From assembly GCA_026417155.1 (NCBI GenBank), contig JAOADU010000043.1:1-45115 (forward strand): a stretch of 45,115 bases of DNA. Reading direction: 5' to 3'. Positions within the stretch are counted from its first letter, which is position 1. Every line of letters begins with the position of its first letter. Positions 18,165 through 27,067 of the stretch are shown here, piece after piece. This DNA comes from Bacteroidales bacterium. GTDB taxonomy: Bacteria > Bacteroidota > Bacteroidia > Bacteroidales > GWA2-32-17. Position numbers and translations under genes: made by a program. The notes below the pieces were generated by a model, which ran no database searches, was not told where the DNA came from, and saw nothing but the letters and a program-made list of their open reading frames with translations.

Positions 18165-18961
18165 TGAATGCAGAAAAATTATGTTTAAAATCGTGCGAAA
18201 TAATTGAGCAAGTGGCTGAATTTATCATTCACGAATGGAATGTCTTTTCGTGGCAGGATGTGGAAACTAAAGGACTTCATAATTTTGTAACCTATATTGA
18301 TAAAAAAAGTGAAGAACAGTTGGTAAATAAACTTAGCAATCTCTTGCCAAATTCTACTTTTTTGACCGAAGAAGAAACTATTGAGCAACAAAAAAGCACA
18401 ACGACGTGGATAATAGATCCACTCGATGGAACTACAAACTATATTCATCGGTTGCCTCCCGTGGCTATTTCTGTTGCTTTATATGAAGAAAATATGCCCA
18501 AACTAGGCATAATTTACGAAATAAGCCAAAAAGAATGTTTTTATACGTGGGGTGATGGAAAAGCTTTTTTAAATAATAAACAAATATTCGTTAGTTCGAG
18601 AAATGCTATTAAAGATGGTTTAATCGCAACAGGTTTCCCTTATTACGATTACTCACGATTATTAGGCATGCATCAATCGCTCGAATATTTTTTTAAACAC
18701 AGTCATGGAGTTAGGCGGTTAGGTAGCGCTGCTACAGACTTAGCTTATGTTGCTTGCGGAAGATTTGAAGCGTTTTATGAATATGGGCTTAATCCGTGGG
18801 ATGTTGCTGCGGGCGCTTTTTTGGTTCAACAAGCAGGAGGAAATGTCAGTGATTTTAAGGGAGGAAACGATTTTTTATATGGAAAAGAAATTATTGCTAC
18901 AAATGCATTGGTATATGATGAATTTTTGAAGCTAATACAAAAATTTTTCTGTAATCGTTGA
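18161..18961 (+). CDS. Inositol monophosphatase family protein
   Basis: A 266-residue Mg2+-dependent phosphatase of normal length. The metal-binding residues are visible as Glu70-Glu71 (FLTEEET), the central DPLDGTTN (Asp86, Asp89) and NPWDVAAG (Asp214). GVRRLGSAATDLAYVACGRFEAFYE at about 183-207 is the typical substrate-side segment. The family dephosphorylates inositol-1-phosphate, 3'-phosphoadenosine 5'-phosphate (CysQ type) or fructose-1,6-bisphosphate; the sequence resembles the SuhB/IMPase branch, but substrate is not settled. The ATG overlaps the mtaB stop (ATGA), so the two are probably translationally coupled. ATG 18164 is an alternative start one codon later. Confidence 0.9.
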   Translation: MMNAEKLCLKSCEIIEQVAEFIIHEWNVFSWQDVETKGLHNFVTYIDKKSEEQLVNKLSNLLPNSTFLTEEETIEQQKSTTTWIIDPLDGTTNYIHRLPPVAISVALYEENMPKLGIIYEISQKECFYTWGDGKAFLNNKQIFVSSRNAIKDGLIATGFPYYDYSRLLGMHQSLEYFFKHSHGVRRLGSAATDLAYVACGRFEAFYEYGLNPWDVAAGAFLVQQAGGNVSDFKGGNDFLYGKEIIATNALVYDEFLKLIQKFFCNR

Positions 18962-19014
18962 TATTTTTTTTCATTCTATTATTGTGTAACTTTACATAAG
19001 CAATTATAATATAT

Positions 19015-20463
19015 ATGAAAAAGAATTGGATAGTAGTTATTTTATTTATATTTCATTTGCCTTTATGGGCAATTAAATCGTATTATTATTATGTTTCATT
19101 TTACGATACGGAAGCAAAACCTTACGTTGAAATGTACATAACTTTTATTGGAAAATCGCTTCAATATCAAAGAACTGATGTTGGATATAAAGGATGTATT
19201 CAGCTAACTATTGTGTACAAACAGGAAGGAATAATCAAACATTTTGATAAACTGTTTATTGATGCACCATTGATAAATGACTCAACTGAAAAAAAAGATT
19301 TTGTATATGTTCATCGAATGTTTGTCGAACCAGGTATATATAACTTAGAACTAATTGTTAACGATACATTAAACAAAAATTCTGATGGCGAAAACAGATT
19401 TTACGATGTAGTTCAAATATTTCCTTTAAACGATGATATTACGTGCTCAGGAATTCAATTTATAGAAAAAGCTGTACCAACAGAAAAAGAAACTATGTTT
19501 AGTAAAAGTGGCTATGATTTATATCCATATATGACCGATTATTTCCCATCTAATGTTAATAAAATACAAGCATACATAGAATTGTACAATACTCAAAAAA
19601 AATTATCAGACGAAGAATTTTTAGCTAAAGCTTATATTCAAAAAATATACGCATCGAATCCGTATGAACAGTTTGTGCAAATTAAAAGATTAAAGCCTCG
19701 TGCAATAGTTCCATTTATATTTGGTTTTGATATAACTTCATTGCCATCAGGGAATTATTATCTTACAGTAGAATTAATTAACAAGAACAATCAAGTACTG
19801 GCATCGCAAAAAGTATTTTTTCAACGCAGCAATCCTTCTTTTGATCGTTCGAAGTTAGTGGTTGAAGAGGACGAAATAAAAACAAGTTTCATTGGCAGGT
19901 ATCACAATATCGATACACTAAAAGACTTTATTCTGTGTTTATTTCCAATTGCCAATAATATTGAATGGGACAGAGCGTTGCAAACAATACAATCGAAAGA
20001 TGTAGCACAAATGAAACGGTTTATTTTAGAATTTTGGAAAACAAGAAATGTATTAAATCCTGAAGAAGAATGGAATAAGTACAAAGTACTTGTTGACTAT
20101 GTCAATCGTTTGTATAGCACTCAGGTAAAAAAAGGCTACGACTCTGACAGAGGAAGAGTTTATTTAAAATATGGCGCTCCAAACAATATTATCGAAAGTA
20201 AACATGAGCCTTCGGCATATCCATACGAGATTTGGCATTATTATGTAATTGGCAATCAGCGCGATCGTAGGTTTGTATTTTACAATCCTACCTTAGTAGG
20301 AAACGATTATATTTTATTGCATTCTGATGTACGAGGCGAAATTTATGATAAAAATTGGGAACGTCGCCTTAGCAGTCGAAACAATTCTATGTATAACTTT
20401 AATGCTACCGAGAGCGACGACCAATATGGTAGTAGAGCCCGAGAAAATTTCAGAAATAAATAA
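19015..20463 (+). CDS. GWxTD-domain exported protein
   Basis: A 482-residue protein with an N-terminal signal peptide (MKKNWIVVILFIFHLPLWA). The middle part (about 25-290) looks like successive beta-sandwich regions. The C-terminal third carries the GWxTD-type signature 'KKGYDSDRGRVYLKYGAPN' near residue 371, then YPYEIWHYY and RRFVFYNP, which is the usual spacing of the family. The name-giving Trp and Thr are Tyr and Ser here. GWxTD proteins are found in Bacteroidota and relatives, and their function is unknown. A possible -7 element TAACTTTA (18987-18994, one mismatch to TAnnTTTG) lies 20 nt before the ATG. The stop is 2 nt from the convergent glycine C-acetyltransferase gene. Confidence 0.8.
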   Translation: MKKNWIVVILFIFHLPLWAIKSYYYYVSFYDTEAKPYVEMYITFIGKSLQYQRTDVGYKGCIQLTIVYKQEGIIKHFDKLFIDAPLINDSTEKKDFVYVHRMFVEPGIYNLELIVNDTLNKNSDGENRFYDVVQIFPLNDDITCSGIQFIEKAVPTEKETMFSKSGYDLYPYMTDYFPSNVNKIQAYIELYNTQKKLSDEEFLAKAYIQKIYASNPYEQFVQIKRLKPRAIVPFIFGFDITSLPSGNYYLTVELINKNNQVLASQKVFFQRSNPSFDRSKLVVEEDEIKTSFIGRYHNIDTLKDFILCLFPIANNIEWDRALQTIQSKDVAQMKRFILEFWKTRNVLNPEEEWNKYKVLVDYVNRLYSTQVKKGYDSDRGRVYLKYGAPNNIIESKHEPSAYPYEIWHYYVIGNQRDRRFVFYNPTLVGNDYILLHSDVRGEIYDKNWERRLSSRNNSMYNFNATESDDQYGSRARENFRNK

Positions 20464-20465
20464 AG

Positions 20466-21659
20466 CTAATTTTTTAATACACCTAACTTTTTCCCTACTT
20501 TAGTAAATGCTTCTACGCATTGGTCAATATGTTCGAATTCGTGTGCTGCCGATAGCTGAACGCGTATTCGTGCCAATCCTTGAGGGACAACAGGATAATA
20601 AAAGCCTATAACGTAAATGCCTTCGTTAAGAAGTTCTGCTGCAAAATCTTGCGATAATTTAGCATCGTAAAGCATAACAGCAACAATTGCCGATTGTGTA
20701 GGTTTAATATCGAACCCAGCTTGTTGAATTTTGTTCATGAAATAGTTTACATTGGCATGTAATTTTTCTTGAAGTACATTGGTAGAGGCCATCATATCAA
20801 ACATTTTTATTCCTGCAGCCACAACCATTGGAGGTAGTGAGTTGGAAAACAAGTAAGGACGTGAACGTTGACGGAGCATGTCTATGATTTCTTTCCGACC
20901 TGTTGTAAAACCACCGATTGCACCTCCAAAAGCTTTGCCTAATGTGCCTGTTATTATATCAACTTTACCACGGCAATTATATAATTCTGTAACACCACGT
21001 CCTGTTTTGCCTACTACTCCTGCAGAGTGCGATTCATCTACCATGACCAAAGCCTGGTATTTTTCAGCCAATTCAATAATTTTATCCATGGGAGCAACAT
21101 TGCCATCCATCGAAAACACTCCATCGGTTACAATAATACGAAAACGTTGTGCCTGAGCTTCTATAAGTTTTTGTTCTAAATCGTTCATGTCGGCATTATT
21201 ATATCTATAACGAACAGCCTTGCATAAACGAACTCCGTCAATTATAGAAGCATGATTCAATGCATCGGAAATTATGGCATCTTGTTCGTTAAATAAGGGT
21301 TCAAATACACCACCGTTGGCATCAAAACATGCAGCATATAAAATGGTATCTTCGGTACCGAAAAATTCGGCAATTTTTTGTTCTAATATTTTATGCAAGT
21401 CGGTTGTTCCGCAAATAAAACGAACACTCGACATTCCATAGCCATGGCTGTCGAGTGCTTTCTTTGCTGCATCAATAAGTTCTTTGTTATTTGATAGTCC
21501 TAAATAATTGTTGGCACAAAAATTTAAAACTTCCTGACCAGTATTAATTTTAATTTTGGCACCTTGGGGACTAACTAAAATGCGTTCGTTTTTATATAAA
21601 CCAGCATCTTTTATTTTTTGTATTTCTTCTTGTAAATATTGTTGAAAGTTTCCGTACAT
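20466..21659 (-). CDS. kbl: Glycine C-acetyltransferase (2-amino-3-ketobutyrate CoA ligase)
   Basis: A 397-residue PLP enzyme of the alpha-oxoamine synthase family, full length. FCANNYLGLSNN at 48-59, GYGMSSVRFICGT at 74-85, VDESHSAGVVGKTGRGV with Asp208, and ITGTLGKAFGG with PLP-binding Lys242 are all family motifs. SSVRFICGT and GGAIGGF favour Kbl over serine palmitoyltransferase, KBL-like BioF and ALA synthase. It cleaves 2-amino-3-oxobutyrate with CoA to glycine and acetyl-CoA in threonine breakdown. Threonine dehydrogenase is not adjacent. The gene begins 11 nt after the phosphofructokinase stop and is probably co-transcribed with it. Confidence 0.92.
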   Translation of the reverse strand: MYGNFQQYLQEEIQKIKDAGLYKNERILVSPQGAKIKINTGQEVLNFCANNYLGLSNNKELIDAAKKALDSHGYGMSSVRFICGTTDLHKILEQKIAEFFGTEDTILYAACFDANGGVFEPLFNEQDAIISDALNHASIIDGVRLCKAVRYRYNNADMNDLEQKLIEAQAQRFRIIVTDGVFSMDGNVAPMDKIIELAEKYQALVMVDESHSAGVVGKTGRGVTELYNCRGKVDIITGTLGKAFGGAIGGFTTGRKEIIDMLRQRSRPYLFSNSLPPMVVAAGIKMFDMMASTNVLQEKLHANVNYFMNKIQQAGFDIKPTQSAIVAVMLYDAKLSQDFAAELLNEGIYVIGFYYPVVPQGLARIRVQLSAAHEFEHIDQCVEAFTKVGKKLGVLKN

Positions 21660-21670
21660 AATATCTCCTC

Positions 21671-22903
21671 CTAAAATAATGGTTTTACTTTCGGAAAGTT
21701 ATGATCGAAACGAATTTGTTTAGGTTTATCAATAAAATATGAAAGAAAATCTACATATCGTTCGTTGAATTGAAAATCTTCAGGATCGTAATAAATTTCT
21801 GGAAGTGATTGGTTTCCAATATTGCCCATATCGAGAGTATCGGTATTATATACTTCTAATTCTTGATAGGTAGATAATTTAGATAGGACAGGCATTTTGC
21901 CATAATCTTCGCGAATCATTAAATCAACGACTTTATCGGCAAGAGCACTTACCAAACGGCGGTCGTAATTGCGGCAGTCGCCCGAACGAGCCAAATAACC
22001 TAAATTTTGAGCACGTGCATCTATGCCTGTTGCTTTTGTTATTTCGCTAGCGATAACACCACTCACCCCTCCAAAACGCGGATGACCATATTCGTCAACT
22101 TCGCTGCTGGCATATACTACATCTACTTTACCTGTTTTTTCGTCGTACCAACGAACTCCCTCAGCAACCGCTAAAAGTAAGTATTGTTTTTTCGATTTGT
22201 AATATACTTCTTTTACTTTTTCGAAAAAGGCTTGTTTGCGTTCTTTGGTAATAGGGAATTCAGGAATAAGACAAATCTGTGCTCCTCCCATAACAGCAGC
22301 ACCTGTAAGCCATCCTGCATCGCGTCCCATGATTTCAATAACCATGATCCGTGAATGCGATTCGGCAGTTGTTGCTAAACGAGTTACAAATTCTGCAACA
22401 CCTTTTGCCGCTGAAGGGAACCCAGGACAAAGAACAGCTTCAATTAATTCTCCATTGTAATTGTGGATGGTTTTGGTTTTTAAATCATTATCAATAGTTT
22501 TAGGAAATCCTATAACGGGAATTCCTTCCATTTCATACAAACGTTTAGCAGCTCCGTTTGTATCGTCGCCACCAATAGTAACTAATACGTCTATCCCATA
22601 GCGTTTCAGGTTTTTGATAATTTGTTCTATTCTGGAAGGATCTGAGCCTGAAAAAGGATTTGTGCGGCTACTTTTAAGAGCTGTACCACCATATACTCCA
22701 TCATAAGGCTGATTGGTTAAATCGACAACGTCGCCATCGCCTAACAACCCTTTCCACCCTCTGCGAATGCCATAAACTCTGAATCCAAGAGCCGAAGCAC
22801 GACTTTTTATGCCCTCAATGCTCGCATTTAAGGCAGCTGTATCGCCACCTCCTGTTAATATTGCTAAGGTTTTACCTTCATAAGGACGTTTTAATAATGC
22901 CAT
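21671..22903 (-). CDS. Phosphofructokinase, probably PPi-dependent
   Basis: The 410-residue enzyme phosphorylates fructose 6-phosphate in glycolysis. TGGGDTAALNASI (17-29) and GGTALKSSRTNPF (72-84) bind phosphate. Two specificity positions are informative: GGDDTNG (111-117) has Asp114 where ATP enzymes have Gly, and PKTIDND (134-140) has Lys135 where ATP enzymes have Gly. This combination marks pyrophosphate-dependent, reversible enzymes. Asp138 is the catalytic base and MGRDAGWLTG (193-202) is the substrate loop. 'TAALNA' in place of the usual 'PGLNA' near the N-terminus is a small deviation. It probably forms an operon with kbl, starting from a TAnnTTTG box. Confidence 0.9.
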   Translation of the reverse strand: MALLKRPYEGKTLAILTGGGDTAALNASIEGIKSRASALGFRVYGIRRGWKGLLGDGDVVDLTNQPYDGVYGGTALKSSRTNPFSGSDPSRIEQIIKNLKRYGIDVLVTIGGDDTNGAAKRLYEMEGIPVIGFPKTIDNDLKTKTIHNYNGELIEAVLCPGFPSAAKGVAEFVTRLATTAESHSRIMVIEIMGRDAGWLTGAAVMGGAQICLIPEFPITKERKQAFFEKVKEVYYKSKKQYLLLAVAEGVRWYDEKTGKVDVVYASSEVDEYGHPRFGGVSGVIASEITKATGIDARAQNLGYLARSGDCRNYDRRLVSALADKVVDLMIREDYGKMPVLSKLSTYQELEVYNTDTLDMGNIGNQSLPEIYYDPEDFQFNERYVDFLSYFIDKPKQIRFDHNFPKVKPLF

Positions 22904-22926
22904 AGAAAACTTAGTTTTAGTTTTTT

Positions 22927-22934
22927 CAAAAATA
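22927..22934 (-). promoter_or_regulatory. Putative phosphofructokinase-kbl promoter, -7 box
   Basis: Minus-strand TATTTTTG matches TAnnTTTG, 23 nt before the ATG at 22903. No clear -33 TTTG is seen. Confidence 0.45.
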
Positions 22935-23154
22935 CATATTTTTTGAAAAATATTTTTACGAAAATTTTTATGCGCTTATAATTTGATAGATTTTTCGACA
23001 AAAATGTATTTTTTTTCGTATCTAAGAGAAAGAATATCTTACAAATAATCTGTTTTAAAAATATAATCTTGATTTTAAGTCAACAAACAGGGTAAAGGAA
23101 TTGATAAAAATATTTTAACAGTCAGAAAATCAATGCAATAAAAAAGTTATTAAC

Positions 23155-23214
23155 AAAGTGGTAAAAAATGGGAAATATTGTATTAAAGTGGGAAAAAAAT
23201 GATTATTTTTGGGT
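23155..23214 (+). promoter_or_regulatory. Candidate MraZ operator: phased TGGG-type boxes
   Basis: Boxes TGGTA (23159), TGGGA (23169), TGGGA (23189) and TGGGT (23210) start at intervals of 10, 20 and 21 bp. Degenerate TG steps at 23179 and 23200 fill the 10-bp register. AAAGTGG occurs twice (23155-23161 and 23185-23191). MraZ is known to bind TGGGN direct repeats on a 10-bp period in Escherichia coli and AAAGTG[T/G] repeats in Mycoplasma. The last box overlaps the -7 element, so autorepression of the dcw cluster is inferred. Confidence 0.65.
23204..23211 (+). promoter_or_regulatory. Putative mraZ/dcw promoter, -7 box
   Basis: TATTTTTG matches TAnnTTTG exactly, with predicted transcription start near 23218, 11 nt before the mraZ ATG. 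The best upstream element is ATTG (23177-23180), 23 nt away, slightly long. It lies within the MraZ box series. Confidence 0.55.
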
Positions 23215-23228
23215 ATTAAAATTTAAAC

Positions 23229-23693
23229 ATGATTACTTTCATCGGCGATTATCCTTGTAAGGTTGATTCTAAAGGCAGAATCTTGCTTCCGGCTGCATTT
23301 AAAAAGCAGATGGGAGAGAGGGTTATCGACCGGTTTGTTGTTAAAAAGGCAATTTTCGAAAAGAGTTTATGGTTGTACCCATACGAAGAGTGGGAACGTC
23401 AAATCAGTATACTTCGTTCGAAAATAAATCCATATAACAGAGCTCATGCTGAATTTTTAAGAGAATTTTTTAAAGGAACTGCCGAAATTACTCTAGATAA
23501 TAATAATCGCTTACTTATTCCCAAACGATTGCTCGAATGGGCTAGTATACATACAGATGTTGTTTTAGTTGGACAAGACGATAAAATTGTAATATGGGAT
23601 AAGCAATCGTACGATAAGCAAACATTGAGCGATGAAGACTTTGCAGCGTTAGCAGAAAAAATTTTAGGAGGCAATGATAATACTGTCAAGTAA
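23229..23693 (+). CDS. mraZ: Transcriptional regulator MraZ
   Basis: A 154-residue protein with two tandem SpoVT/AbrB-like DNA-binding halves. Each has the DxxxR signature: KVDSKGRILLPAAFKK (Asp13, Arg17) in the first and TLDNNNRLLIPKRLLEW near residue 85 in the second. Length fits the family (about 140-155). MraZ forms ring-shaped oligomers that bind repeats upstream of its own gene and control the dcw cluster. Here a matching repeat series lies directly upstream. As the first gene of the cluster, 2 nt before rsmH, its role as local regulator is well supported. Confidence 0.95.
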   Translation: MITFIGDYPCKVDSKGRILLPAAFKKQMGERVIDRFVVKKAIFEKSLWLYPYEEWERQISILRSKINPYNRAHAEFLREFFKGTAEITLDNNNRLLIPKRLLEWASIHTDVVLVGQDDKIVIWDKQSYDKQTLSDEDFAALAEKILGGNDNTVK

Positions 23694-23695
23694 CG

Positions 23696-24598
23696 ATGAG
23701 CATGTATCATGTGCCCATATTACTTAACGAAGTAATTCATGGACTCCAAATTAAAAAAGGCGGAGTTTATGTTGATATGACTTTTGGAAGTGGCAAGTAT
23801 TCTAAGGCAATATTAGATGCAGAGAGAAAAGTAAATGTAATTGCTTTTGATTGTGATAGCGATGCTTTAGCTAACAAATGGCAAGATAAGCGATTGAAAT
23901 TGTTTCATGCCAATTTTCGTTTTTTTAATCATTTTCTTGATTATTTGAATATTGAAAAAATTGATGGTATAGTTGCCGATTTAGGTGTTTCGTCACATCA
24001 GTTCGATACAGCCGAAAGAGGCTTTTCATTTCGCTTTAACACGAAGCTCGATTTGAGAATGAACTCACATGCTAAATTCGATGCCACAACGATTATAAAT
24101 ACATATTCGTTCGATGAGCTGAATAAAATTTTGTTTGAATATGGCGAAATAAAAGAATCTAAGTTAATAGCAAAAGAAATTATTGCCATCCGTGAGCAAA
24201 AACCTATAACTACAACTCAACAGTTGGTAGAACTATTAAAACCTTATGTAAAAAATGGAAAAGAGCATAAATTTTATGCAAAAGTGTTTCAGGCATTGCG
24301 AATTGAAGTAAATGACGAACTTAATGCACTGAAAGAAATGCTCAATAAATCTATTGATTATTTAAACACAGGTGCTCGCTTTTGTATTGTTACTTATCAT
24401 TCACTTGAAGATGGAATAGTAAAAAACTTTTTTCGCACAGGAAATACTGACGGTTTAATTACCAAAGATGTAAAAGGGAACGTAGTGGGAGAAGTGTTTC
24501 GAAATATTACAAAAAAGCCCATAACTCCAAATGAACAAGAATTACACGAAAATCAACGAGCCAGAAGTGCAAAACTCAGAATAGCCGAACGATTATGA
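23696..24598 (+). CDS. rsmH: 16S rRNA (cytosine1402-N4)-methyltransferase
   Basis: The 300-residue SAM-dependent enzyme methylates N4 of C1402 in 16S rRNA. VPILLNEVIHGL near the N-terminus, VDMTFGSGKYSKAIL (motif I, SAM binding, near 27), GIVADLGVSSHQFD (near 90), GFSFRFNTKLDLRMN and the C-terminal YHSLEDGIVKNFFR identify it. Motif I reads FGSGKYS rather than the more common GxGGHS, a small deviation. The second position of the dcw cluster is its normal place. Start ATG 23696 or 23702. Its stop overlaps ftsL by 4 nt (ATGA). Confidence 0.95.
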   Translation: MSMYHVPILLNEVIHGLQIKKGGVYVDMTFGSGKYSKAILDAERKVNVIAFDCDSDALANKWQDKRLKLFHANFRFFNHFLDYLNIEKIDGIVADLGVSSHQFDTAERGFSFRFNTKLDLRMNSHAKFDATTIINTYSFDELNKILFEYGEIKESKLIAKEIIAIREQKPITTTQQLVELLKPYVKNGKEHKFYAKVFQALRIEVNDELNALKEMLNKSIDYLNTGARFCIVTYHSLEDGIVKNFFRTGNTDGLITKDVKGNVVGEVFRNITKKPITPNEQELHENQRARSAKLRIAERL

Positions 24599-24957
24599 GC
24601 AATAATAATCAAAATAGCGAAAAAGAAGCTAAAAGAAAAGGCATATTGCGATCAATTATTGATGGCTCATTTCTTTCCAGAGAAATCGTATTTAAAAATA
24701 TTTGGTTTATTGTTTTTCTGGTTTTTCTGGGACTCATTTACATTGCTAATAGAAATCATGCCGAAAAGATAGTTCGCGAAACAGTTAGATTGAAAAAAGA
24801 AGTTGACGAATTAAAATCGGAACAGCTCTCTATTACTTCAACATTAATGAAAATATCGCAACAAAGCCAAGTCGAGAGCTTGGTTGTAAAGTATAATTTA
24901 GATTTAGTTTCGTCAGAAGAGCCACCATATAAAATAACCGTAGCATGCCCGAAATAA
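24595..24957 (+). CDS. ftsL: FtsL-like division protein
   Basis: A 120-residue bitopic protein with a basic, hydrophilic N-terminus (about 30 residues), one membrane helix at about 37-53 (IWFIVFLVFLGLIYIAN) and a periplasmic coiled coil with a heptad-like pattern (ETVRLKKEVDELKSEQLSI). Sequence similarity in FtsL is low, so the name rests on topology, size and its place between rsmH and ftsI. It would form the FtsQLB-type complex that activates septal peptidoglycan synthesis. It overlaps rsmH by 4 nt and ftsI by 13 nt. Confidence 0.8.
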   Translation: MSNNNQNSEKEAKRKGILRSIIDGSFLSREIVFKNIWFIVFLVFLGLIYIANRNHAEKIVRETVRLKKEVDELKSEQLSITSTLMKISQQSQVESLVVKYNLDLVSSEEPPYKITVACPK

Positions 24958-27065
24958 GAAAAGAAATATTATTAAGGTTTACGGTAGTGTATTTGGCTAT
25001 AATTTTATTTGGCATTTTTGTATTGTTTAAAGTATTGTATTTACAGCTTTTTGAGGGAAATTACTGGAAATCGAAAGCATTAGAACTATCACAAAAAAAT
25101 GTAATTATTCCACCAACTCGGGGCGATATTTTATCAATAGATGGTAAAGTATTAGCGACATCGGTTCCATATTACGAAATACGAATGGATTTTAGAGCAG
25201 AAGGATTAAAAAAAGATACGTTTTATAAATATGTCGATTCATTGAGCATTTATTTAGCTCAGATATTTAAAGATAAAAGCCAAAAAGAATATCGTAGCGA
25301 ATTAGTATCTGCATATAAAAGGGGCGAAAGATATTATTTAATCAAACGAAAAGTTGATTATCAAATTTATAAAAAATTAAAACAACTACCACTTTTCCGT
25401 TTAGGCCAAAATAAAGGAGGTTTTATTGCTCAGCAAATTTTTACCAGATTGAAACCTTACGGTAATCTCGCAGCAAGAACGATTGGTTATGTAACAAAAG
25501 ATAGGGTTGTAGTTGGAGTAGAAGGTGCATTCGATAGTTATTTACGAGGGAAAGAAGGCATTCAGTTTATGCAACGCTTATCGGGAAATGTATGGATGCC
25601 TATAAATAATGGGAATGCTATAGAACCAAAGGACGGTTTTGATGTAATTACTACTATTGATGTAAATATACAAGATGTTGCTCATCATGCATTATTAACT
25701 CATCTTCAAAAACACGCTGCAGCGTATGGTTGTGTAGCGGTAATGGAAACTCATACAGGCGAAATAAGGGCAATTGCCAATTTACAATACGATAGTGTGA
25801 GCAATAAATACATCGAAAAATTCAACTTTGTAATTGGCGAAAGCGTTGAACCAGGCTCTACATTTAAGTTAGTTTCAATGTTAGCAGCTTTAGAAGAAGG
25901 TTGTATAAAAATTACCGACACAATAAATACAGGGAACGGCATAGTATCTTACTATGGTGTAAAAATGAAAGATTCGCATGAAGGAGGATATGGAAAAATC
26001 ACTGTGTCCGACATTTTTGCTTATTCGTCTAACGTAGGAACATCGAAAATTATTAAATCATGTTTCGATAAAAATCCAAAAGCCTTTATCGAACGAATTT
26101 ATTCTCTCGGATTACAAGATAAATTAGGCTTAGATGTGAAAGGTGAAGGTATTCCAATTATTAAAGATCCAAGCGATACTTCATGGTCGGGTTTAACTCT
26201 ACCGTGGATGTCTATAGGCTATGAAGTGAAATTAACACCTATGCAAATTCTGACTTTATATAACGCTGTTGCCAATAACGGTGTTATGGTAAAGCCCAGG
26301 CTTATCAAAGAGCTGCGTTATCATGGCGAAACCTATAAGAAGTTTGATACAGAAATTATTAATCCAAACATTTGTTCGAAAGAAACGTTACATGCACTTA
26401 AGAAAATGTTAGAAGCAGTAGTTGAAAAAGGAACTGCTAAAAATTTAAACAATACACCATATAAAATTGCTGGTAAAACAGGAACTGCACAAATTGCAAG
26501 AGGAAAATATGGTTATCGCGACGAAAACGCACAAAAAACTTATCGAGCATCGTTTGTTGGTTATTTCCCTGCCGATGCACCAAAATTTAGTATTATCGTT
26601 GTAGTAAACTCACCTTCAAGAAGCGTGTATTATGGAAATGTTGTGGCAGGTCCAATTTTTAAAGAAATTGCCGATAAAATTTATGCAACGCATGTAGAGA
26701 TTCAAAAGAATTTTCATCAAATAGCTCAAACCGATACATTTTTGCCTGATGGGAAGACAGGATATGCAATGGATTATGTAAATATTTGTAAGCTGCTTAA
26801 ATGGTCATACAGCTATAACTTGTCTTCAGAATGGGTTGTGCCATCGTGCGATTCAAAAAAAATAGCATTCAAACCGTACGGCATCAACAACCATAAAAAA
26901 ATTATGCCCAATGTTGTGGGCATGGGATTGCGCGATGCGATGCATGTGTTAGGGAACTTAGGTTTAGAAGTTAGAGTGGTAGGAAGAGGTAAAGTAAGAA
27001 AGCAATCAATACCGTCAGGAACAAGTGTTGATAAAGGCGATATGGTTTATTTAGAATTAAGTTAA
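24945..27065 (+). CDS. ftsI: Septal transpeptidase FtsI (PBP3-like) with PASTA domain
   Basis: A 706-residue class B penicillin-binding protein. It has a membrane anchor at about 11-31, then a pedestal or dimerisation domain starting with the RGD-type motif (PPTRGDILSIDGKVLA, 56-71). The transpeptidase motifs are EPGSTFK with nucleophile Ser305 and Lys308, SSN (361-363) and KTGTA (511-515). A single PASTA domain lies at about 635-706 (MPNVVGMGLRDAMHVL...VDKGDMVYLEL), which is usual for Bacteroidota FtsI. It crosslinks septal peptidoglycan together with the SEDS glycosyltransferase FtsW encoded later in the cluster. It overlaps ftsL by 13 nt and ends 2 nt before murE. Confidence 0.95.
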   Translation: MPEIRKEILLRFTVVYLAIILFGIFVLFKVLYLQLFEGNYWKSKALELSQKNVIIPPTRGDILSIDGKVLATSVPYYEIRMDFRAEGLKKDTFYKYVDSLSIYLAQIFKDKSQKEYRSELVSAYKRGERYYLIKRKVDYQIYKKLKQLPLFRLGQNKGGFIAQQIFTRLKPYGNLAARTIGYVTKDRVVVGVEGAFDSYLRGKEGIQFMQRLSGNVWMPINNGNAIEPKDGFDVITTIDVNIQDVAHHALLTHLQKHAAAYGCVAVMETHTGEIRAIANLQYDSVSNKYIEKFNFVIGESVEPGSTFKLVSMLAALEEGCIKITDTINTGNGIVSYYGVKMKDSHEGGYGKITVSDIFAYSSNVGTSKIIKSCFDKNPKAFIERIYSLGLQDKLGLDVKGEGIPIIKDPSDTSWSGLTLPWMSIGYEVKLTPMQILTLYNAVANNGVMVKPRLIKELRYHGETYKKFDTEIINPNICSKETLHALKKMLEAVVEKGTAKNLNNTPYKIAGKTGTAQIARGKYGYRDENAQKTYRASFVGYFPADAPKFSIIVVVNSPSRSVYYGNVVAGPIFKEIADKIYATHVEIQKNFHQIAQTDTFLPDGKTGYAMDYVNICKLLKWSYSYNLSSEWVVPSCDSKKIAFKPYGINNHKKIMPNVVGMGLRDAMHVLGNLGLEVRVVGRGKVRKQSIPSGTSVDKGDMVYLELS

Positions 27066-27067
27066 AC

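Larger units (their letters stand above)
22904..23228. other. 325-bp divergent intergenic region, phosphofructokinase / mraZ
   Basis: This is the only gene-free stretch over 300 bp. Its left end (22927-22934) carries the presumed phosphofructokinase promoter and its right end (23155-23214) the mraZ promoter and TGGG boxes. The middle, about 22960-23150, is very AT-rich. I see no coding frame, RNA gene, riboswitch or convincing hairpin in it. Confidence 0.7.
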
